Shown one piece after another: positions 47,255 to 57,701 of a DNA stretch of 64,000 nucleotides (the stretch's first letter is position 1; each line of letters opens with the position of its first letter). The position numbers and the translations under genes were made by a program. The notes under the pieces are model-generated. The model was not told where the DNA came from. It was given only the letters and a program-made list of their open reading frames with translations, and did no database searches. The stretch is from assembly GCA_014218235.1 (NCBI GenBank), contig CM024758.1:76642206-76706205 (forward strand), read 5' to 3'. This DNA is from Colocasia esculenta. Lineage: Eukaryota > Streptophyta > Magnoliopsida > Alismatales > Araceae.

Positions 47255-50200
47255 TGTGAGGCCCCGAATTTTGTTCACTTTATATTCTATATATGTAATG
47301 TTTACTTGTTCTTGCTTATATGGTGTATTAAATTTAAGCATATTATAATTATTTAATTACTCATGTGTATATATATTATTCTTTCGATGAGTGCTTAGCT
47401 AATTGTATACATCATAGAATTTATTTAAATCTTATGTATATTGAATTTAAGAGATGTTGTGCATATAATATGTAGTTATTGCTAAATATCTTATGGATAT
47501 ATATGAGTTTAATTCTATGCATGCATTATATTTTAATATGCACGTAGTATCTAAGTATTTTATGTACATATTATATTTATTTATTCCGTGCATAGTGTAT
47601 TTAAATAATATAGTGTATATAGTATGCAACCATTGTTGTATATCTTGTAAGTACACATAAGGTTATTTTGTACGTGTAATATATATTTAAATGTGCATGC
47701 ACTATCAATTGTTGAAGTACATAGTATATACATTTAAATCTATGCATGTGGTATGTAATTATGTTGTATACATATATAAATATATGTTTAACTTTGTGTA
47801 TGTAATATCTACTTATTTTCGTGTCCATTAAATTGTTATGATGTGTTAATACATCAATTTTGAATGAATATTTGTTTTCTGGCCGAGATGCACAGTTGGC
47901 GACAGCATCCTGTGCCGCTGACTGCATGCCTTGGTTGGTTAGCGTCCAGATAGATGGACGTCTACCTATCTGTTGGCGGCACCTTATGTGGACGCCAAGT
48001 TCCAGCTGTGTGACGGTTTGAGATTTGGTAACACTCGCATTTTGCCCGGTTCCAGTTTAGGAAACCCACCTAAAACCGTAGGAAACCTACCCTTAAGTGT
48101 ACCCCGACCCCGTGGCTTATAAAAATCTCCCTATTTCGGCCGAGGGAAGTATTTTGGTCTTTGGGGAGAGCTAGGGTTTTCTGTGTGCGAACCTTGATCT
48201 TGGAAGAGCTGAATCCGGCGACTGGAAGGACCTTCTGGCAACCTGCACCGACTGGACGATAACCCATACATAGGAGAATCATCCCCAACCTCGAGGAGCA
48301 AGCTGCATCAACAGGAAAGACCGGATTCAAGCAGTTTTAGACCTCTTCTTGGCTCTGCCGAGGAGGGCTTCATCGGCAAATCTAGATCCTTTTATATTTA
48401 TTCCCAGGTAAGTAGCTTAAGGTTTCAATCCATTGACTTGTCCTCTAGGGTTTGCACATTTTTACGAATTTTTAAATCGTGTCCTGGACCCCTAAATTCA
48501 CATGTTTCTGTGTTAAGTCTGCACTGTGTGCAGACAAGAAGTAGACGGCCAACTAGTTGCCGTCTAGTTCTTGTGTCGACAGCGAGAGACCCTGCCGTCA
48601 ACTTCTTCTGACGGCCAAGATTTTGTCGTCAAGTTCACCTGTTTTTACAGAAATACTAGTTAATCTTTGAAATGTGATTTTGCTTGTTCGGTGGTCTGTA
48701 CATGTTGAGAAAATCAGGATTTGTCAAATATGATATTTAGGTCATATCATGAGGATCTACCAAATTCCTGAGTATGATAATAATTAGAAGGATTTCTGTT
48801 AATTGAGATTAAATATGTTTGATGGTAATAAATTCTGATTAAATGGTTTTTATTGCATGTTACAGATTAAGGAAATTTTAGTAATTTTGGAATGACTGTT
48901 CTCATGTTTTAGACCTGCTAGAACCGACTTATCACTGTAAACCATGCTTAAATGATTTATCTTGTTAATTCCATGTAACCTATGTTAATTATTAAAAATA
49001 GTGATTTTACTCTGAAAAATGTGAAAATTTTCAGATATGTTCCCTGTATTGTATGTGAACCGTAGTTAAAATTTGGTAGGATTCTAAGTACTGTGTAGAG
49101 TGCTATTAAATTCTGAATTTTTCTACACCATGATATGATAAAGTTAAATACAGAATAATTATGCATGTTGAGTGTTATTGTTTCAGAAATTTTAATGAAG
49201 TTAGAACCACTGTGTGCATGTTTTATATCTATTAGAATGGATGGTTCACCGTCTACCATGTTCAAATTGAAATATCTTGTAAATTGCCTAATGTCTATGT
49301 TTAATATTAAAAATAGCTTTACTGCTTCTAAAATTCTGAAAACTTACAGATATGTTCCTTATGTTAAATCCATCTTGTGGTTAAAATTTATATTATTCTG
49401 AACCCTATACATACTGCTATGATTTTCTGAATGATAAATGCATATAGGAATCCATAGACATGATAATGTATATGCATGTTGAATTTTGGATAAAAAATAC
49501 CATGATACGTTGTTGTTTCACAGTAGGATTTGATTTCAGAACTGAGAAAATATGATGGGTGATAATGGTATTGTCATCTTAATAATTTATGCATGAATGT
49601 ACAAAAGAGCATGATTTAGTTATATGAAAATGTTAGTTTCATGTGATAGTTCCATAATTGCATTAGTATATATGTTATTGTATTAATGAAATGATTGGCC
49701 AATAAGACATTGCTACTATAGATATTTCCTACAGGGAACTACAACATGGATGCCCCTATGGTAATGGTTCAACTATATGAAATGACCTATTGAATCCATG
49801 GGCAACGGATTGAAATCCTTGAGGTAGATAAGTTCTACTGGTTAAGGTGGGAAGGGCTTTCCCTGGTTTTGCGCAATAACCATGACTTCATCACTGGATT
49901 GCCTAGGTGATAAGTGAATGTCTATATGCTATATGATCTCTATAATAGTGCGGGCTATGTCTTGGCAACTAAATGATGAATGACTACATGACTATATGCT
50001 ACATGACTACATGCTATATGACTACATGCTACATGTCTATACGCTACATGATTACATGCCATATGAACTACATGTCATTTGTTATATGTAATATTTATAA
50101 CATGTTTAAATGATCACTCGCTATATGATAACTAATTGAATGTTGCATAATGTAGGTTAAAGAATTACTTGAATTTGTTTATATGCTACATAACATTGGC

Positions 50201-51076
50201 TACATTATTCTATTTAAATGCTTTGTTTCATAAGTGGTATCCATATGTTACATGTCATGAAAAAGGTAAATGCATGTGTTAACATGATCCATGTTAAATG
50301 ATGAATATGATATTACATTTAGTATCGTGAGTATGATTTTGTGAAATTGTTTATGAGATAGTATTTACTGGATAAGCATGTGTTAGTATCAAGTTATAAA
50401 TTGAAAAGAATGTCATGTGTTTGTATTATATAAAATCATGAAATGAAAGCATGTAAGTATACAAATGATCACCATGTTATAAGTACCCATGTTTAGAAAT
50501 CATTACTTTACATGTATTAGTATAGTTTTGTTTAAAGGATTCCATGTTTGATTCTTATGTTATAGCATGAACATATAGGAGATTAAATGTTAAATTCTAG
50601 TAAGTTAGTAAAATGTTAAATTGTTAGAAGGCATGTGTGATAAGTGTATGGTTTGTGATTTTAAGTTGCTTGCTGAGTCTATTGTGTAGACTCACCCTTG
50701 CTAAACATTTCAGGAGACTTAGAAGTTGAGAACATGGCAAGATCCGGCGAGCAACGTGAAGATTAGATTGAAGACTTGTATTTCATTTGCTAGTAGGTGA
50801 TCAAATTTGTAATTTGAACTTTGGTATTATTGTACTTGAAAACTTGCTATGTAGATGTTATGGTTTATGTTATTTCTTTCATGGACTATATAGATTGTGG
50901 TATGTGGATTAAAATGTTGATGGAATAAGAGTTGTTTAATTTCCGCTGCAACATTTCATTCTATGTGTGTATATCTCAATCCATATGAATATCGTTGGGG
51001 TTTTCTCCCCTGTAGCGATTTACTCTCATCCGATGTGGGTTGGTATAACCGTACTGGATGGAAGTGGGTCGTTACA
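47255..51076 (+). repeat. Element I 5' LTR
   Basis: TATA box at 48117-48125, donor-like CCCAG|GTAAGT at 48408 and acceptor-like AACATTTCAG|GAG at 50713. Short ACTACATGC(T)A repeats lie at about 49980-50080. The conserved LTR block with TTGCGCAA is at about 49735-49885. Confidence 0.94.
48117..48125 (+). promoter_or_regulatory. TATA box in element I 5' LTR
   Basis: GGCTTATAAAAATC within a GC-rich stretch, 290 nt upstream of the donor-like site. Confidence 0.7.
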
Positions 51077-51080
51077 GAGA

Positions 51081-51092
51081 TGGTATCAGAGC
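51081..51092 (+). other. Element I primer-binding site
   Basis: TGGTATCAGAGC, the exact tRNA-iMet complement, 4 nt after the 5' LTR. Confidence 0.94.
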
Positions 51093-51273
51093 CATTGGGT
51101 TGAGATTATACATGGATAGCCATCAACTAAATTCACATCTCTAAGTCTTTGTAGTGGATAGCCAAATCCAAGGAATAATTAAGATAGGATTAGAAAAGTG
51201 ATAAGATGAATGTATGATAATATGCTAGGTATAGTGATAAATGGAGCTTGACATAGTATTTATTTTGTAGACT

Positions 51274-52190
51274 ATGGCTGAAAAGGCTTCGAGTTCGAGT
51301 GTACCTATCCAAGATGAGGAACCAAGGAGGACTGCAAATGAGCAGCAGGAGGTACCAACACCTCAGAGACCATTTGCGCCACCCCTGCCACAGTTGGTTG
51401 ATTACGGCACGATCATGCAAGGACTCCTACAAGTGATGTAGACTCAAGCGCAGACGCAAGCAGCTCTTCAGACGCAGCTTCAGGCTCAGGTTCCGGCACC
51501 GACTCAGCAGGACCGTAGTGTAGGAGGAGTACCGATCATGGAGAGATTCAGGAGGATGGCTCCGCCTTCTTTTAAGGGGGAGAGTGATCCGTTAGTTGCG
51601 GAGAGTTGGCTTAGAGTGATCGAGAAGATATTCAGAGCTATCAGGTGTGCAGAAGATGACAAGATCAGTTTGGCGACGTACATGCTTCAGGAGTGAGCGG
51701 ATGCGTGGTGGTCTTCTGTTCTTCGCACGCAGTTCGAGGGAGTGGAGCTAGATGTGACTTGGGAAGAGTTCGTGAGTTATTTGAGGACAAGTATGTTCAC
51801 GAGCATATACAGGATAAAATGGAAGAGAAGAAGGCTTGGATGAAGGGAGTGCCAGAACCATTCCAGCGGGAGAAAAGGAAGATGAGGAAGCTCATGGAGA
51901 AGCAACAACCAGCTTTAGTGCCAGCAAAGTCAGTAGTTTCTTCAGGCAGTGAGAAGCCAGAGTGCGTGCATTGCAGAAAACGGCATGGCGGAGACTTGTG
52001 TTGGACTAGGACGGGAAGATGTTTAAGGTGTGGCAGCAAGAATCATCGGATTAGAGAGTGTCTGAATCCGAAGAAGTTCGTTCCGAGGGATGTACCACCA
52101 GCAAAGAAGCCAACAACAGAAACTCAAGCACCAGCGAGGGTGTATGAATTGACTGGAGACGACACCGACATTGTCACTACAGGTACATGA
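51274..52190 (+). pseudogene. Element I gag, internally deleted
   Basis: ATG at 51274 (MAEKASSSSVPIQ), directly after an acceptor-like TTTTGTAG. The order follows the gag of E: VDYGTIMQGLLQ, IMERFRRMAPPSFKGESDPLVAESW and IEKIFRAIRCAEDD. Stops are TAG at 51439-51441 and TGA at 51694-51696. A frameshift follows WEEF. The capsid C-terminal half is then missing: EHIQDKM joins directly to EEKKAWMKG, skipping about 80 codons present in E. Two zinc knuckles remain (CVHCRKRHGGDLC and CLRCGSKNHRIREC). The frame ends at the point where protease would begin. Confidence 0.88.
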
Positions 52191-52214
52191 TCCGATCTTG
52201 AGGACAAAGATCAT

Positions 52215-52230
52215 TTTAAGGGGGAGAGGG
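52215..52230 (+). other. Element I polypurine tract
   Basis: TTAAGGGGGAGAGGG abutting the 3' LTR. The 15-20 nt before it (GAGGACAAAGATCATTT) match the usual end of the chromovirus pol region, so the pol deletion ends here. Confidence 0.85.
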
Positions 52231-55200
52231 TATGAGGCCCCAAATTTTGTTCACTTTATATTCTATATATGTAATGTTTACTTATTCTTGCTTATATGGT
52301 GCATTAAATTTGTGCATATTATAATTATTTAATTACTCATGTGTATATGTATGTATATATATTATTCTGTGGATAAGTGCTTAGCTAATTTTATACATCA
52401 TAGAATTTATTTAAATCCTATGTATATTGAATTTAAGAGATGTTGTGCATATAATATGTAGTTATTGCTAAATATCTTATGGATATATATGAGTTTAATT
52501 CTATGCATGCATTATATTTTAATGTGCACGTAGTATCTAAGTATTTTATGTACATATTATATTTATTTATTCCGTGCATAGTGTATTTAAATAATATAGT
52601 GTATATAGTATGTAACCATTGTTGTATATCTTGTAAGTACGTATAAGATTATTTTGTACATGTAATATATATTTAAATGTGCATGCATTATCAATTGTTG
52701 AAGTACATAGTATATACATTTAAATCTATGCATGTGGTATGTAATTATGTTGTATACATATATAAATATATGTTTAACTTTATGTATGTAATATCTACTT
52801 ATTTTTGTGTCCATTAAATTGTTATGATGTGTTGATACATCAATTTTGAATGAATAGTTGTTTTCTGGCCGAGATGCACAGTTGGTGGCAGCATCCTGTG
52901 CCGCTGACTGCATGCCTTGGTTGGTTAGCGCCCAGATCGATGGACGTCTACCTACCTGTTGGCGGCACCTTATGTGGACGCCAAGTTTCTAGCTGTGTGA
53001 CGGTTTGAGATTTAGTAACGCTCACATTTTGCCCGGTTCTAGTTTAGGAAACCCACCTAAAACCGTAGGAAACCTACCCTTAAGTGTACCCCGACCCTGT
53101 GGCTTATAAAAATCTCCCTATTTCGGCCGAGGGAAGTCTTTTGGTCTTTGGGGAGAGCTAGGGTTTTCTGTGTGCGATCCTTAGCTGGATCCGGCAACTG
53201 GAAGGACCTTCTGGCAACCTGCACCGACTGGACGATAACCCATACATAGGAGAATCATCCCCAACTCCGAGGAGCAAAGTGCATCAATAGGAAAGATCGG
53301 ATTCAAGTAGTTTTAGACTTCTTCTTGGCTTGGCCGAGGAGGGCTTCACCGGAAAATCTATATCCTTTTAGATTTATTCCCAGGCAAGTAGATTAAGGTT
53401 TTAATCCATAGACTTGTCCTCTAGGGTTTGCACATTTTTACGGATTTTTAAATCGTGTCCTGGACCCCTAAATTCACATGTTTCTGTGTTAAGTCTGCAC
53501 TGTGTGCTGACAGGAAGTAGACGGCCGACTAGTTGCTGTCTAGTTCTTGTGTCGACGGCGAGAGACCCTGCCGTCAACTTCTTCTGAAGCCAGGACCATG
53601 TCGTCAAGTTCACCTGTTTTTGTAGAAATACTAGTCAATCTTTGTAATGTGATTTTGCTTGTTCGGTGGTCTGTACATGTTGAGAAAATCAGGATTTGTC
53701 AAATATGATATTTAGGTCATATCATGAGGATCTACCAAATTTCTGAGCATGATAATAATTAGAAGGATTTTTGTTAATTGAGATTAATTATGTTTTGACT
53801 GTAGTAAATTCTGATTAAATGGTTTTTGTTGCATGTTACGGATTAAGGAAATTTTAGTAATCTTGGAATGACTGCTCTCATGTTTTAGACCTGCTAGAAC
53901 CGACTTATCACTGTAAACCATGCTTAAATGATTTATCTTATTAATTCTATGTAATCTATGTTAATTATTAAAAATAGTGATTTTACTCCAAAAATTGTGA
54001 AAATTTTCAGATATGTTCCCTGTATTGTATGTGAATTGTAGTTAACATTTGGTGGGATTCTAAGTACTGTACAGAGTGCTATTAAATTCTGAATTTTTCT
54101 ACACCATGATATGATAAAATTAAATACATAATAATTATGCATGTTGAGTGTTATTGTTTCAGACATTTTAATGAAGTTAGAACCACTGTGTGCATGTTTT
54201 ATATCTATTAGGATGGATGGTTCACCGTCTACCATGTTCAAATTGAAATATCTTGTAAATTGCCTAAAGTCTATGTTTAATATTAAAAATAGTTTTACTG
54301 CTTCTAAAATTCTGAAAAATTACAGATATGTTCCTTATGTTAAATCCATCTTGTGGTTAAAATTTATATTATTCTGAACCCTATACATACTGCTATGATT
54401 TTCTGAATGATAAATGCATATAGGAATCAATAGACATGATAATGTATATGCATGTTGAATGTTGGCTAAAAATAGTACCATGATACGTTGTTGTTTCACA
54501 GTAGGATTTGATTTCAGAACTGAGAAAATATGATGGGTGATAATGGTATTGTCATCTTAATAATTTATGCATGAATGTACAAAAGAGCATGATTTAGTTA
54601 TATGAAAATGTTAGTTTCATGTGATAGTTCCATAATTACATTATTATATATGTTATTGTATTAATGAAATGATTGGCCAATAAGACATTGCTACTATAGA
54701 GATTTCCTACAGGGAACTACACCATGGATGCCCCTATGGTAATGGTTCAACTATATGAAATGACCTATTGAATCCGTGGGCAACGGATTGAAATCCTTGA
54801 GGTAGACAAGTTCTACTGGTTAAGGTGGGAAGGGCTTTCCCCAGTTTTGTGCAATAACCATGACTTCATCACTGCATTGTCTAGGTGATAAGTGAATGTC
54901 TATATGCTATATGATCTCTATAATAGTGCGGGCTATGTCTTGGCAACTAAATGATGAATGACTACATGACTATATGCTACATGACTACATGCTATATGAC
55001 TACATGCTACATGTCTATACGCTACATGATTACATGCCATATGAACTACATGTCATTTGTTATATGTAATATTTATTACATGTTTAAATGATCACTCGCT
55101 ACATGATAACTAATTGAATGTTGCATAATGTAGGTTAAAGAATTACTTGAATTTGTTTATATGCTACATAACATTGGCTACATGATTCTATTTAAATGCT

Positions 55201-55904
55201 TTGTTTCATAAGTGGTATCCATATGTTACATGTCATGAAAAAGGTAAATGCATGTGTTAACATGATCCATTTTAAATGATGAATATGATATTACATTTAG
55301 TACCGTGAGTAGGATTTTGTGAAATTGTCTATGAGATAGTATTTATTGGATAAGCATGTGTTAGTATCAAGTTATAAATTGAAAAGAATGTCATGTGTTT
55401 GTATTATATAAAATCATGAAATGAAAGCATGTAAGTATACAAATGATCACCATGTTATAAGTACCCATGTTTAGAAATCATTACTTTACATGTATTAGTA
55501 TAGTTTTGTTCAAAGGATTCCATGTTTTCTAAACATTTCAGGAGACTTAGAAGTTGAGAACGTGGCAAGATCCGGCGAGGAACATAAAGATTAGATTGAA
55601 GACTTGTATTTCATTTGCTAGTAGGTGATCAAATTTGTAATTTGAACTTTGGTATTATTGTACTTGGAAACTGGCTATGTAGATGTTATGGTTTATGTTA
55701 TTTCTTTCATGGGCTATATAGACTGTGGTATGTGGATTAAAATGTTGATGGAATAAGAGTTGTTTAATTTTCGCTGCAACATTTCATTCTATTTGTGTAT
55801 ATCTTAATCCATATGAATATCGTAGGGGTTTTCTCCCCTGTAGCGATTTACTCTCATCCGATGTGGGTTGGTATAATTGTACCGGGTGGAAGTGGGTCAT
55901 TACA
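52231..55904 (+). repeat. Element I 3' LTR
   Basis: Pairs with 47255-51076. The first dinucleotide is TA instead of TG. The donor-like site is changed to GCAAGT (53384). It lacks about 160-170 bp that in the 5' LTR lie between about 50545 and 50700, just before the acceptor-like site. Confidence 0.94.
53104..53112 (+). promoter_or_regulatory. TATA box in element I 3' LTR
   Basis: Same GGCTTATAAAAATC as in the 5' LTR. Confidence 0.6.
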
Positions 55905-57691
55905 CGTGCACACTAACTTCCGGGTACTTCATTGGTACAACCTGCTCATCGGCCATGTGGGAATCCATGGTCAGAGGAGACTTACGGAGCCTTGGTCAAG
56001 GGGTCAGTAGTCTGGCAGAAGGAATATCTGACGGAGAGTTCACCACACACCAAGAAGGGGCTTTCCTATCGTGCTAGAGTGTATGCGCATGCCGTGCGTG
56101 AGAATCGCTCCAGTGCACGTGTGAATCCGATTATGGAAACCCTAGTTTTAGAAACCTCATTTATGGAAACTCCATGCTTGGATAGTATCATGAGTGCTAA
56201 ATCAGGAAACACTAATCATGCATGACCAATTTTAGCAAGTATCATTGTATGTTTAGCAAGTTCGGTAACAAGGCAAGAACGTGAATAATCGGCAGGTAGA
56301 GAGCATGATCATGAGCTTAAGATCAATTAAAAATCATGTGAACATGTTTTAACTTTCATATGGGTTGTTAAATGCATGATAATACTTTCTATAACCTTCC
56401 TAGAATAGATCAAATTCACACATGCAAGGAACGACACAAAACGACGAAAACCGAAATGTATGCCCCTTAGAAGGCAAATGCAGTCCCATCCCTTCACTTC
56501 CATAGGTCATACCTCATTGATTTTTTATTCACATATCACACATGATATACCATATTGAAGCCCTTTGAATGAGGAATCCAGTAAAGAAAACAGCTCGTCA
56601 ATCCAAGGTCTATAGAAAAAGTTATGGCCGATTAAGTGGACATAGGCAGAAGGCGACACATTGTTTGTCGCCTTCAGAATATGAAGGCAACCATCATCTT
56701 GTTGCCTTCTGAAGAAGATCACGAAACTGTCTGATTTTTGTATGGGTTGCGACCATAATGTTGTCGCGTTCTGGTAGCGACGTGTCAACCTGTCGCCACC
56801 TGAATATGACGTTTGGGTTGATTTTTCTACTTATTTCCAACTCCGACTTGGATTGGGTTTGAAACTTGTGGATTTGAAAAATCAAAACAAATGCTAGGGT
56901 GGTCCAAATCAGGTGAAACCACCTTTTTTAGTTAGATTACTTCTAATACTTTCTACAGTAGAAACTAATCGAGAAACAAAGGTTGTTTAACTAGGTAATA
57001 AAATGTATTGTGACTGACTATGTGATTCTGACATAGTGTTCATTTTTGGGCTTATACTCTCAGTACGGTCAACGAAAATTGGAGAAACTAGTGCTAAATG
57101 AAAGTCGACTCATAGGGTAACAAGTTCTATGTTGAACACTTGGTCCAGAAACGACTCCACAAAGAGGTATGGAACTCGTAAGACAAGTCAAGGTTAAATC
57201 ACGACAGTACAGCGTAAAGATCATGCAAGATTTAATTCGTGAAACTCTCAAGATAAAAATTGGGGAAAATAGTAAGAACATGATCTATACATATGGATGC
57301 AAGCATGGACGAGTTTAATCAGAGTTTGGCATGGAGATGACCTACCTTTTAGGTGAATGAAAGTCGTGCTCCCGAAAACCCTAGTTTTGGCAGTAGTGCA
57401 AAGATCTTCTTAATACGTCCAGCACACGACGTTCAAAGTGGGCAAAATAGTTTCATCTAAAAGTAGACTTTAAGGGATTTCTACGGGTATATTATTTGCT
57501 TAATTTGATTGAGATTTCACTAACCTTTGGTGATGATCAGTCTGACTCTTGTGTGCAGGTCGCTGTAGATCCGAGTTGGGAAGAGCATGAGGTTCTCCTT
57601 GCTCCAGCCTTCTCCTCGAGATCTCCAGCCACCTTAGCCTCCAAGCATGCCTCCAATAATCCTAGGGGTCGTCCCATGGGAGAGAGAGGCT

Positions 57692-57701
57692 TTATTTATA
57701 G
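57692..57701 (-). promoter_or_regulatory. TATA box in solo LTR H
   Basis: Minus strand TATAAATAAA within an AG-repeat context, about 175 nt upstream of the donor-like site at 57524. It could still act as an outward promoter toward lower coordinates. Confidence 0.5.

Larger units (their letters stand above)
47255..55904 (+). mobile_element. Element I: gag-only chromovirus derivative with target duplication
   Basis: 8.65 kb with long LTRs (3.82 and 3.67 kb), TGTGAGGCC...GTTACA. The 5-bp duplication is CGTGT (47250-47254) / CGTGC (55905-55909), one mismatch. Between the LTRs there is only about 1.15 kb: primer-binding site, gag and polypurine tract. All of protease, RT, RNase H and integrase is missing, so it would depend on another element such as an E relative. 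Confidence 0.93.

Noticed and set aside
49165..49401. 78-residue frame repeated at 54141
   Set aside because: Present twice because the LTRs of I are duplicates; AT-rich, inside the predicted LTR intron, no domain.
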